This document shows, one piece after another, positions 1-7,039 of a stretch of DNA of 41,101 nt. Under the pieces are notes generated by a model, which ran no database searches, had not been told where the DNA came from, and saw nothing but the letters and a program-made list of their open reading frames with translations. Origin of the DNA: Flavobacterium bizetiae (GTDB lineage: Bacteria; Bacteroidota; Bacteroidia; Flavobacteriales; Flavobacteriaceae). The stretch spans positions 1 through 41,101 of the forward strand of contig NZ_CADCSU010000140.1 of the NCBI RefSeq assembly GCF_902804475.1, written 5' to 3'. Position 1 is the first letter of the stretch; the number at the start of each line of letters is the position of its first letter. The position numbers were made by a program, and so were the translations under genes.

Positions 1-67
1 TTTTACATTATACATTGTCCTATATTTATAAAATGACAGTAGGTTTGCTGGAATAAAATAAATAAAC

Positions 68-481
68 ATGGCAAAAGTATTTACTTCAAATGGAACTTGG
101 AATAATGGTGTTTTTATTATCCGCATAGCGGTGGCTTTTTATATATTCAGACATTCTCTAGAATTATTTGATATACATATACTCATTAAGTTTCTGACGG
201 AAATAAATTTTCCGTTTCCAGTTTTTTCTGGATACGCTGCCAAAATCATTGAGTTTGCAGGCTCAATATTACTTGCTGTAGGTCTTTTTACTAAATTTAT
301 TACACCATTATTAATTACTATAATGGTTGGTGTTATTTATACCATGAGTCAGGGAGATATTTTTAATGGAGAACTTCCTTTTTTATTTGCTTTACATTTT
401 GCTTTATTCTTTTTTATTGGACCGGGAAAATGGAGTTTAGATTATTTACTATTTGATAAAGGAAATAACAAAAAGTTATAA
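68..481 (+). CDS. DoxX-like integral membrane protein
   Basis: A 137-residue, strongly hydrophobic protein with about four predicted membrane segments. The second half follows the DoxX pattern: a segment ending in an EFAGSILLAVGLFTK-like stretch, then a helix pair and a short polar tail (GPGKWSLDYLLF). DoxX-family proteins are small inner-membrane proteins of loosely defined redox or respiration-linked function; nothing here narrows the role. The ATG at 68 is the natural start, because the upstream 67 bases are A/T-rich with no longer frame. It lies 38 bp upstream of the WD40 gene in the same direction, so co-transcription is possible. The family call rests on hydropathy and short motifs only. 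Confidence 0.7.
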   Translation: MAKVFTSNGTWNNGVFIIRIAVAFYIFRHSLELFDIHILIKFLTEINFPFPVFSGYAAKIIEFAGSILLAVGLFTKFITPLLITIMVGVIYTMSQGDIFNGELPFLFALHFALFFFIGPGKWSLDYLLFDKGNNKKL

Positions 482-519
482 TATTTTTTAAAAGACGAAT
501 TGAAACAAAATAGGTATTT

Positions 520-1479
520 ATGAAAATAAAAAATAAGCTCCTGAAATATATAATTCTATTAACAGCATTCAATAATCAACTTTTTTCACAAGATACTATT
601 AATAAAAAAATTCTTTGGACTACTGATTGGAGTTCTGATGGTAAATTCATGGCTATCGGTGGAAACTTAGACACGTTGAAAATTTATAGCGAAAAGAATT
701 TAAAATCATACAAATCATTTCCAATAAAAAGTACAATAACTCGCATAAAATGGCATCCATTAAAAAACAGTATTGCAGTTGCAACACAACTATCGGAGGA
801 TAAATCATGCATCATAAATTTGGATACTGATGAGAGAATTGAATTGAACGGAATTTCACCAGGGGGAGCAAGAGGAATAGATTGGAATTATACAGGTGAA
901 TATTTAGTTGTCGCTGACAATGATGGACAAATATTAATTTACAATATGAAAGGTACTTTAATAAGGAGTTTTAAGAATGAAAATAGCAAAGGTGTTACTG
1001 CGGCTGATTGGCACCCCAAAAAGAATATATTAATTACTGTTTCAGATAAAATACGGTTATTTGACTTTGAAGGAAATTTGTTAAAATCAATTAAACATAG
1101 ACCTGAAGAAGTGATGTTGTTGAGTGTTGCTTGGCACAAATCGGGTTCTTTTTTTGTTACAGGTGACTATGGTGACAAACAAGATAAATCATTACTTCAA
1201 TATTGGAATGAACAAGCAGAACTCTTAAGGTCAATTGATATTAGCAAAGGTGAATACAGAAATTTAACATGGAATACAAAAGGAAACAGATTAGCAACAG
1301 CTAGTGATGCATTGAGAGTTTGGAATAGTAAGGGCAAACTTATTTCAGAAGGAAACTCGAAAGACTATTTATGGGGTGTTTCTTGGAATAAACAAGGAAA
1401 CAGAATTATTACATCAAGTCTGGAACAAAATATAATACTTTGGAATGATAAAGCCGAAAAAATATTATTAATAGAATAA
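520..1479 (+). CDS. Secreted WD40-repeat seven-bladed beta-propeller protein
   Basis: This 319-residue protein begins with a signal peptide (hydrophobic stretch to about residue 23, ending LFSQ). Seven successive blades can be read, each opening with a W-containing strand: DWSSDGKFMAIGG, KWHPLKNSIAVAT, DWNYTGEYLVVAD, DWHPKKNILITVS, AWHKSGSFFVTGD, TWNTKGNRLATAS and SWNKQGNRIITSS. This matches a single complete seven-bladed propeller with no additional catalytic domain. Such propellers act as protein- or ligand-binding scaffolds; export suggests the periplasm or outside the cell. The ligand is unknown. It follows the DoxX-like gene by 38 bp, and a decayed propeller gene of another family follows it. 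The fold call is firm, the function is not. Confidence 0.85.
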   Translation: MKIKNKLLKYIILLTAFNNQLFSQDTINKKILWTTDWSSDGKFMAIGGNLDTLKIYSEKNLKSYKSFPIKSTITRIKWHPLKNSIAVATQLSEDKSCIINLDTDERIELNGISPGGARGIDWNYTGEYLVVADNDGQILIYNMKGTLIRSFKNENSKGVTAADWHPKKNILITVSDKIRLFDFEGNLLKSIKHRPEEVMLLSVAWHKSGSFFVTGDYGDKQDKSLLQYWNEQAELLRSIDISKGEYRNLTWNTKGNRLATASDALRVWNSKGKLISEGNSKDYLWGVSWNKQGNRIITSSLEQNIILWNDKAEKILLIE

Positions 1480-1549
1480 AAGTAGTTGCCGACACATATT
1501 TCAAGCAATTTATAAGTTTGATGTATTTTTAAATTATAAAAACAACACA

Positions 1550-1861
1550 ATGAGAGTAAAATTACATTGTCAAGACTCATTTATTCTTTATTACACCTTT
1601 TTGATCATTGTAATAATCTCTTGTAATAATAAAAGTCAACCATATGAGGGGAATAATATAGTAAACTCTTAAAAAAGTATTCAACACCTTGATATAGAAA
1701 TCAACACCGTAAAGTTAAAATACACAATAGGAGTTCGTTCAAGTTTGGAAGATAGTAAAAGTAATACTTGGTTTGGTAGTTTTAATGAAGGTGTATGTTT
1801 GCTTCATAATGGGGAGCTTCAATATTTTACAATAGAAAACGGATTGAGCAACAATCAGTAA
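1550..1861 (+). pseudogene. Decayed two-component-regulator-type propeller lipoprotein
   Basis: The reading frame beginning at ATG 1550 starts with a lipoprotein-like leader (hydrophobic run followed by IISCNNKS, a lipobox Cys) and stops at TAA 1670. The same frame stays open from 1673 to 1858, and there it encodes VRSSLEDSKSNTWFGSFNEG, then GVCLL, YFTIENGLSNNQ, before TAA at 1859. That text matches the Reg_prop-type propeller blade (W-F-G...G-L-S-x-N) found in Bacteroidota hybrid sensors and related lipoproteins. One in-frame stop plus loss of all later blades indicates a pseudogene. The downstream end runs into the direct repeat at 1932, so the gene may have been cut off by the insertion. 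Alternatively, the first stop could be a sequencing error, but the missing 3' part still makes it a remnant. Confidence 0.6.
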
Positions 1862-1931
1862 GGAATACATCGGATTTGGGCAATGGCATTGTACAGTGAC
1901 GTTGGATGTACGATAGCATTCCAAAAGAACC

Positions 1932-2062
1932 TAACGGGACTCGAACCAATTTTCCTTGAAAATACTGACAGTTGTGCTCTATTTAAAATTAAACAACATT
2001 CTTCGAATCACAAAAAAGCCTGAGAAATCTAGATTTCTCAGGCTTTTAATTTTTACTAGTAG
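1932..2062. repeat. Left copy of a ~130 bp direct repeat (T-arm-like end, hairpin, tRNA-end remnant)
   Basis: The first 31 bases (1932-1962) are identical to 6428-6458 and contain CGGGACTCGAACC, the minus-strand reading of a tRNA T-arm. Similarity continues through an A/T-rich stretch, a bidirectional hairpin (2014-2047) and a terminal TAGTAG. Beyond it, 2058-2088 looks like a more decayed version of the tRNA-fMet 3' end, containing TTCGAACC in the reverse sense. Together with the partner copy it brackets the toxin-antitoxin and transposase-fusion genes, as attachment-site duplicates of an integrated element would. Confidence 0.65.
2014..2047. terminator. Bidirectional rho-independent-type hairpin
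   Basis: A perfect stem formed by GCCTGAGAAATCT and AGATTTCTCAGGC is flanked by an A-run on the left and a T-run on the right, so it can act as a terminator in both directions. It lies inside the left direct repeat, and a related hairpin occupies the same place in the right copy. Confidence 0.75.
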
Positions 2063-2194
2063 CCCTAAAGGGACAATTTTCGAACCATTTTCTGGATGAT
2101 TTAAAAATATTGAAATGGGGAAAATGATACTGATTCTTAAAGTGTTAAAAATAAGAAAGAAGCAAGGAGAATATTAAATATAATACAATAGTTG

Positions 2195-2202
2195 TATATT
2201 TG
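2195..2202 (+). promoter_or_regulatory. TAnnTTTG -7 element of the toxin-antitoxin-like pair
   Basis: TATATTTG matches the Bacteroidota -7 consensus exactly and ends only 4 bases before the ATG at 2207. Transcription would start at or within a base or two of the start codon, which predicts a leaderless message. No clear -33 TTG element is visible at the usual distance. Confidence 0.55.
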
Positions 2203-2206
2203 TAAA

Positions 2207-2500
2207 ATGAGACCAAAAGTCAACATAGTGGACGTTTTTCCTAAATATTTATTTTGGGATATGGATTATAGTGAGCTTGATATTGAAAAAGATAAAGCTG
2301 TTATAATTCCAAGGGCATTGTATGCCACTACTTCGGAAACTTTCGAAGCAGATATTCAGCTTCTAGAAAGGCTCTATACTTCTTCTGATATTGTAAAATA
2401 TCTAAAACAGACAAAAGAGAATATAAGTAATAAGGTATGTCTGAGTGTTGCTGATCGATATCACGTGAAGCCTTTTCAGCGTTTTGTACTGCCAATTTAA
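2207..2500 (+). CDS. DUF6922-type protein, probable antitoxin partner of AbiEii
   Basis: A 97-residue protein starting MRPKVNIVDVFPKYLFWDMD. The FPKYLFWD motif, the KDKAVIIPRALYATT stretch and the terminal YHVKPF segment resemble the DUF6922 family, whose genes in Bacteroidota commonly sit directly before an AbiEii/AbiGii nucleotidyltransferase. The ATG at 2207 is preferred over the in-frame TTG at 2192, because the -7 promoter element overlaps the latter. The gap to the toxin ATG is 12 bp, so the two are one operon. By analogy with type IV AbiE systems this would be the antitoxin or regulator, though that role is inferred from gene order. No membrane segment or signal peptide is present. Confidence 0.7.
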   Translation: MRPKVNIVDVFPKYLFWDMDYSELDIEKDKAVIIPRALYATTSETFEADIQLLERLYTSSDIVKYLKQTKENISNKVCLSVADRYHVKPFQRFVLPI

Positions 2501-2512
2501 TATCCTTTATAA

Positions 2513-3278
2513 ATGAATGCTGTGTCTTCGGAAATATTAAAAACTATTTTGGAATTGCAGAGTTTGCCTTCACTCAGAATTTGCCTTGGGAGGAGGGACC
2601 AATCTTGCTATGCAGTATAATCATAGAGTATCTGATGATATTGATTTATTTTGTCCCGATATAATTGGAAGAAGAGGTTTTAATAGAATAAAAGATGAAG
2701 TGTCAATGTTTTATGGTGATAAAGCTATTCGATTTGATAATCCCTGTGATATTGACGACCAGTTTGTTTTTATGAGATTTTTTATTGTGATTTCCAAAGA
2801 AACAGTTTTAAAAGTTGAACTTCTTCAAAATATGAAGAACCTTTATCCAATTGAAATTAAAGAAGGTATTCGGTTATTGTCAAAGCTGGATATTGGATTG
2901 TTCAAATTGGTCAGTGCAGCAAATCGTGCGACAAAAAAAGATATTTACGATCTTGATTTTATAACAAATGAAATTCCTTTGGTAAAACTCTATGATGAAT
3001 TAAAAATAAAAATATCCAGATACAGTAACGAAAAAGACAGGACTATTTTTGATTTAGATAAAAACCAGTCTCCAATTGATAATCCTCAACTTCTTTTAAA
3101 ATTTGATGATGTTCAAGATTCAATGAAAATGCCCTCTCATTCGCATGATAATCTACATATCGTAGGAGAAAATAAACAATGGGTAGTATCAAAAATTGAA
3201 TGGAGAAGTAAGGTAAGGGGATTATATTCACATTTAGGCTTGACTTTTCCAAGGCCTAGGGGAATGAGAATCAGATAA
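2513..3278 (+). pseudogene. AbiEii/AbiGii-type nucleotidyltransferase toxin, frameshifted near the N-terminus
   Basis: The main frame contains the AbiEii hallmark LGGGTNLAMQYNHRVSDDID followed by LF, the nucleotidyltransferase core (GG..., R-x-S-x-D-x-D) used by these toxins to modify target RNAs, and a later KLDIGLFKLVSAANRATKKDIYDL segment typical of the family. No ATG in that frame precedes the core. A natural start, ATG 2513, gives MNAVSSEILKTILELQSLPS in another frame, and the two frames join only with a net +1 (or -2) shift near 2570-2585. Reassembled, the product is about 255 residues, a usual size for the family. It sits 12 bp after its DUF6922 partner. A sequencing error, true inactivation or initiation from TTG 2586 are all possible; the last would lose the first ~25 residues only. 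Confidence 0.7.
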
Positions 3279-3607
3279 AAGTTTAGGGGATAAATTTTAT
3301 GAAGTCCGGGAGCTTACAATCTCATATGTTGATTTCAAATGAAAATAAAATTATTAGCTAAAGTAGAGAAGTTGGAGAGGTGTTTTTCTTATATCTATTA
3401 TATTGTTTTTTTGTAGTTTCCCGTGGTTAAGCCAAGAACCTGTGTTTTCGGCGACGGGTATGATTTCGACGAATATTGAAGCGTGCACGTAGCCGGGATA
3501 CTTCGGACAGTATTGAACTTTTAGAAATGTTTTTTGTTCTTAGAAGATTCGAAGAAGTGCTATTTTGGAAAAATTAAAGCACTATTTTTTGTAAATCGAG
3601 AATTTCG
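3279..3607. other. Intergenic region with a GC-richer core, content unrecognised
   Basis: These 329 bases separate the AbiEii gene from the transposase fusion. Bases 3416-3500 are clearly richer in G and C than either neighbour and contain possible stems, for example CCCGT (3419) with ACGGG (3453) and GGTT with AACC inside. One frame on the plus strand is open from 3464 to TAA 3575, reading as a basic then Leu/Phe-rich peptide, but it has no start codon and a TGA just before it. It may be the decayed tail of a gene, an RNA, or the left end of the transposable element. No terminal inverted repeat was found. Confidence 0.4.
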
Positions 3608-6256
3608 ATGATTATCAACAATGAAATATTAACCGCATTAATTCACTGCAATTATAAAGCCTATTTAAAAGGTTTGAATTCTCAGTCCTTAAAAACTGAT
3701 TTTGAAAATGTTATAGATGAACTACGGAATATTAAAAAACAAAATTACATTGATAAAAATTCGATAAAGCAAGAGTTTAAGGGACAATTATTCAAGGATA
3801 AAAATCATTATGAGGTAAACCAAATTTACATAGATACAGTATTTAGCAAAAACAAAATAAACATTAAGGTGGATGGATTGTATTTTGACGAAAAGAAGAT
3901 GTATGTTATTCTAATTAGTCCGTTAGAAAAAGTAACTAAACTAGATAAGTTAACTGTTGCACTTCAATCATATTTCATTGAGTCTGAATTTAAACTGAAG
4001 ATTGATTTCGTTAAAATAGTGTTTGGAAAACAATTTAAAGAAGCAAAATTAAAACTCTCCAATTTTCAAAAGGAAATAAGCAAAATTATCTCTTTACTAA
4101 GAAATCTTGAAAATGCAGTTAATCCACCAGTTTTTTATAAAAATACGCATTGTCAAGTTTGTGAATTCAGTAAAGATTGTCTTGATAAGCTTCGTGAGAG
4201 AGATGACTTGAGTCTTTTAGGTAATTTGAAAGAAAAAGAGATACAACTGAAAAATAATAGGGGTATTTTTTCTGTGAAACAATTATCATATATATTTAGG
4301 GCTAAAAAAAATCCATATATCAAGAGAAAATTTTTACCAGAATTAAAAGCATTAGCGATTCGGGAACAAAAAACGTATATCCTTGAGAGTGTTGATTTGG
4401 AAAAACATGATATTGAGGTGTTTATAGATTTTGAAGGTATTCCCGACAGAAGTATAAATTATCTAATTGGTTTAATTATAAGAAATGGTGATATAGAAAA
4501 TAAATATTCATTTTGGGCTAATACTGAAGAAGAAGAAACTAATATTTTTATCGAATTAATTAAGGTACTAAAACCTTTCAAAAACTTTGTGTTGTACCAT
4601 TATGGCACTTATGAAATTCAGGGATTAAAAAGGATTTTAAAAAAGATGAGTCCTGAAGACCAGAATTACATTAACACCTTAATTGACAATTCATTTAATC
4701 TTTTAACTATTTTTACTAATTGCATTTATCCACCAACTTATACCAATAGCCTTAAAGATATTGCTCATTTTTTAAATTTTGAATGGTCAGATAAAAATGC
4801 ATCAGGTTTACAAAGTATTTTTTGGAGATATAGTTGGGAGCTTGATAATCAAGCTAGCTATAAGGATAAATTAATTAGATATAATATTGAAGATTGTACA
4901 GCCCTAAAAGTTATAAAAGATTGGATTTGTAGTATTCCTGAACTCGATAATGAAAATTTTGAAGATGTTAAAAATTTTAAAAAAAAATCTGTGTATAAGT
5001 GGGAGAGAGCAAATTTTCTAGTTCCAGATTTTCAAATTATTAATAGTTATGCTTATTTTAATTACCAAAGGGAAAAAGTTCTAATAAAGACTTATCCTAA
5101 AATTGGATTGCAAAAGACCACTAGAACTAAGTCAATAATTTCACTGCGACCAAATAAGATTATTACTTCTCAACGTCCTAAAAAATGTGAATCGTGTAAT
5201 TGTGAAAAAATGTATAGACACAGCATTGAAGATAGGACAGTTGTAGATTTAAAAATAACGAAAACAGGAATTAGCAGAATTATTATTCTCTATAAAAATG
5301 CAAGATACAAATGTGATAATTGTAAGAAAATAGTAAGGCCCACAGATGAGTTTAACATCAGAAGCAAATATGGACTTCAATTACAGAATTGGATTATCAA
5401 TCAAATGATTCAATACCGAATTAGTTACAATAAGATTTCTGAACAATTAAAAGAAAGTTTTGATATTGATTTTATCCATAGCAATATAATGCGCACTAAA
5501 GTGCAATTTGCAAACAAGTATAAAACAACATTCAATGAAATTATCAATATAGTTAAGAGTAGTTCTGTTATTCATATTGACGAAACAGTTTTTCATATCA
5601 GGAATGAATCTTGTTACGTATGGGTATTCACAAATATTGATGCTGTTTTTTATTTATTTAGACCAACTCGAGAAGCGGACTTTTTAAAAGAATTTTTATG
5701 TGATTTTAATGGCGTTCTGATTAGTGATTTTTATGCGGGTTATGACGCAATGAAATGTGCAAAACAAAGATGTTTAATTCATTTAATACGGGATCTAAAT
5801 GACGATTTGGTTAAGAATCAATTTGACGTTAGTTTTAGAGTTATAGTGATGAATTTTTCCAAATTATTAACCAATATTACAACTACAATTAACAAATTTG
5901 GGTTGAAGAAAAGAAATTTAAATAAGCATAAAAAGGAAGTTGATTTTTTTTTCAAAATGTTGAATAAAACTGATTTTGAAACAAATATTTGTTTAAAATG
6001 GAAAAAAAGATTTAACTCAACTAGAAACGAACTTTTTACTTTTTTAAATTATGATGGAGTACCTTGGAATAATAACAATGCAGAAGCAGCTATAAAAGCC
6101 GTTGCATTGTATCGTAGGGAGTATGATGGTTTGCCGACAAAAAAAGGGATTCAAGATTATCTCACTCTTTTAAGTATTCAGCAAACGTGTAAATATCAAG
6201 GGGTGAATTTTTTTGAATTTCTAAGTTCGGGAAAAATAAGTATTTATGATATGTGA
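3608..6256 (+). CDS. Fusion of RecB/Cas4-like nuclease, DEDD exonuclease and IS66-type DDE transposase
   Basis: An uninterrupted 882-residue protein. Residues 1-200 resemble the TM0106-type RecB-like nuclease: C14 together with C182, C185 and C191 (C-x2-C-x5-C) has the layout of a Cas4/AddB Fe-S cluster. The expected PD-(D/E)xK core (KVDGLYFDEKKMYVILISP, about 87-105) lacks an obvious ExK, so this nuclease may be inactive. Residues 265-440 are an RNase H-like YprB/TM0106 exonuclease with D274, E276, E336 (HYGTYE) and D429 (YNIEDC). Residues 525-882 are an IS66-like transposase: a zinc ribbon (C527, C530, C569, C572) and a DDE triad D658 (HIDET), D707 (SDFYAGYD) and E826 (WNNNNAEAAIK). The ATG at 3608 starts the first module directly. 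No IS66 accessory genes (TnpA/TnpB) and no inverted repeats were found nearby. Module identities are solid; the combined activity is unknown. Confidence 0.85.
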   Translation: MIINNEILTALIHCNYKAYLKGLNSQSLKTDFENVIDELRNIKKQNYIDKNSIKQEFKGQLFKDKNHYEVNQIYIDTVFSKNKINIKVDGLYFDEKKMYVILISPLEKVTKLDKLTVALQSYFIESEFKLKIDFVKIVFGKQFKEAKLKLSNFQKEISKIISLLRNLENAVNPPVFYKNTHCQVCEFSKDCLDKLRERDDLSLLGNLKEKEIQLKNNRGIFSVKQLSYIFRAKKNPYIKRKFLPELKALAIREQKTYILESVDLEKHDIEVFIDFEGIPDRSINYLIGLIIRNGDIENKYSFWANTEEEETNIFIELIKVLKPFKNFVLYHYGTYEIQGLKRILKKMSPEDQNYINTLIDNSFNLLTIFTNCIYPPTYTNSLKDIAHFLNFEWSDKNASGLQSIFWRYSWELDNQASYKDKLIRYNIEDCTALKVIKDWICSIPELDNENFEDVKNFKKKSVYKWERANFLVPDFQIINSYAYFNYQREKVLIKTYPKIGLQKTTRTKSIISLRPNKIITSQRPKKCESCNCEKMYRHSIEDRTVVDLKITKTGISRIIILYKNARYKCDNCKKIVRPTDEFNIRSKYGLQLQNWIINQMIQYRISYNKISEQLKESFDIDFIHSNIMRTKVQFANKYKTTFNEIINIVKSSSVIHIDETVFHIRNESCYVWVFTNIDAVFYLFRPTREADFLKEFLCDFNGVLISDFYAGYDAMKCAKQRCLIHLIRDLNDDLVKNQFDVSFRVIVMNFSKLLTNITTTINKFGLKKRNLNKHKKEVDFFFKMLNKTDFETNICLKWKKRFNSTRNELFTFLNYDGVPWNNNNAEAAIKAVALYRREYDGLPTKKGIQDYLTLLSIQQTCKYQGVNFFEFLSSGKISIYDM

Positions 6257-6427
6257 AAAAATAAAATTTTTTAGACAATGTATCGTATAAAATTTGTGGT
6301 TTAATAGAAAATCTATGATTTTAGTGAAAGAAAAATAATCATATATTGTATTATCTCGTCAAAGAAATCAAGTTTAGATTGCAGAAGTATTAAAGTTAAA
6401 TTAGTATTGTCATCTCGTTTTTTAACT
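6257..6427. other. A/T-rich tail after the transposase fusion, no gene seen
   Basis: This stretch should contain the right end of the element that carries the fusion gene. Two loosely related motifs (TATTGTATTATCTCGTC near 6348 and TATTGTCATCTCGTTT near 6407) repeat in direct orientation. No inverted match to the 3279-3607 region was found by eye. Confidence 0.35.
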
Positions 6428-6560
6428 TAACGGGACTCGAACCAATTTTCCTTGAAAACACTGATAGTTTTGTGTTCTTTTTAAAATTAAACAAAATTTA
6501 TCGAACCACAAAAAAGCCTGGTAAATCAAGATTTATCAGGCTTTTACTTTGTCTTAGTAG
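6428..6560. repeat. Right copy of the ~130 bp direct repeat
   Basis: Partner of 1932-2062. It opens with the same 31 bases containing a reversed T-arm, continues with an A/T-rich segment of high similarity, carries a related hairpin (6511-6547) and ends TAGTAG, here running into a recognisable 3' fragment of tRNA-fMet. The duplicated order T-arm, hairpin, tRNA end makes coincidence unlikely and supports an insertion or duplication event that placed 4.5 kb between the copies. Confidence 0.65.
6511..6547. terminator. Bidirectional hairpin in the right direct repeat
   Basis: AAAAAGCCTGGTAAATC pairs with GATTTATCAGGCTTTT, with one weak position in the stem, flanked by A and T runs. It resembles the hairpin at 2014-2047 and could terminate transcripts in either direction. 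Confidence 0.65.
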
Positions 6561-6612
6561 CGGGAACAGGACTCGAACCTGTGTCCGCCGAGGCGGATAT
6601 GAGTCCAACATT
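6558..6612 (-). pseudogene. Truncated, rearranged 3' part of tRNA-fMet (outer copy)
   Basis: Read on the minus strand, the last 26 bases match residues 48-73 of the intact tRNA-fMet (T-arm, acceptor 3' strand). Before them lie TCCGCCTCGGCGGA, a 14-base palindrome replacing the 3' anticodon stem and variable region, and a diverged anticodon part (GGACTCATA). No 5' acceptor or D-arm is present, so it cannot make a tRNA. Confidence 0.7.
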
Positions 6613-6631
6613 TTAGATTTTAAAATAAAAA

Positions 6632-6660
6632 AAAACAACATCTTTTTTAAGTGGTGTTTT
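6632..6660 (-). terminator. Duplicated tRNA-fMet terminator (decayed copy)
   Basis: AAAACAACA...AGTGGTGTTTT is a mismatched version of the hairpin that follows the intact tRNA-fMet at 7001-7031. It stands in the same position relative to the tRNA fragment at 6668-6725, showing that tRNA end and terminator were duplicated together. Confidence 0.5.
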
Positions 6661-6667
6661 CTCTTAG

Positions 6668-6725
6668 TAGCGGGAACAGGACTCGAACCTGTGTCCGCCG
6701 TGGCGGATATGAGCCCGACGAGCTA
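6668..6725 (-). pseudogene. Truncated, rearranged 3' part of tRNA-fMet (inner copy)
   Basis: On the minus strand this reads AGCTCGTCGGGCTCATA (residues 21-37 of tRNA-fMet, including the CAT anticodon), then the palindrome TCCGCCACGGCGGA in place of residues 38-47, then the intact T-arm and 3' acceptor strand. The break falls in the D-loop, and the TAG stop of the GIY-YIG gene is formed across that junction. The copy lies exactly 372 bp from the intact gene. Confidence 0.75.
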
Positions 6726-6977
6726 AATTTTAGAAATAAGATTTTTAATGAATTCTCTTCCAACTCCGGTTTTTAAATATTTTTCTCTTTTCATAGCTTC
6801 GGATTTTGAATTAAAAAATTCAATATAAATTACTTGCCAAGGTCTATATTTTGGAGTATAGCCTTTTGTTTCGAGAAAATTATGAGATTTAAATCGTTCA
6901 ATTAAATTGGAAGTAAAGCCAGTATAAGTTTTCTTGAATTTTTCTGAATAAAGAATATAGACAATAAATTCATCCAT
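6723..6977 (-). CDS. Small GIY-YIG nuclease family protein
   Basis: An 84-residue single-domain protein with the family core: VYI (6-8) and YTG (18-20) strands, R28 in the IERFKSHN helix, and E60 in SKSEAMKREK, which would be the catalytic Tyr, Arg and metal-binding Glu. Length and the closing GVGREFIKNLI segment fit the small UPF0213/YhbQ-type group, whose role is poorly defined; homing or repair-type DNA cutting is a possibility. Its context is unusual: it lies between the intact tRNA-fMet with its terminator and a truncated tRNA-fMet copy, and its stop codon uses the first bases of that copy. This suggests the gene arrived as part of a unit inserted in the tRNA D-loop. Confidence 0.85.
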   Translation of the reverse strand: MDEFIVYILYSEKFKKTYTGFTSNLIERFKSHNFLETKGYTPKYRPWQVIYIEFFNSKSEAMKREKYLKTGVGREFIKNLISKI

Positions 6978-7000
6978 AAATGCAAGGTGATATAAACAAA

Positions 7001-7031
7001 AAAAAACACCATCTTTTTCAGGTGGTGTTTT
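7001..7031 (-). terminator. tRNA-fMet terminator
   Basis: On the minus strand, just after the tRNA 3' end, AAACACCACC and GGTGTTT-type arms enclose a short A/G-rich loop and are followed by a T-run (A-run on the plus strand at 6998-7006). It is placed to end tRNA transcription before the GIY-YIG gene. Confidence 0.7.
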
Positions 7032-7039
7032 TCTCTTAG

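Noticed and set aside
1739..1924. Minus-strand frame of 61 codons
   Set aside because: It lies opposite the propeller pseudogene, whose plus-strand reading has recognisable family motifs.
3450..3500. tmRNA-like text (GGGTATGATTTCGACG)
   Set aside because: It resembles a tmRNA 5' end only in a few bases; there is no matching 3' end, tag frame or acceptor stem.
3279..6427. IS66 terminal inverted repeats and target duplication
   Set aside because: Only short chance matches such as TTGATTTC were found; nothing convincing pairs the two flanks.
6472..6726. Plus-strand frame of 84 codons across the tRNA fragments
   Set aside because: It is the antisense reading of two tRNA-fMet 3' copies (SGNRTRTC and VAGTGLEPVS) and a terminator; such translations are a known annotation artefact.
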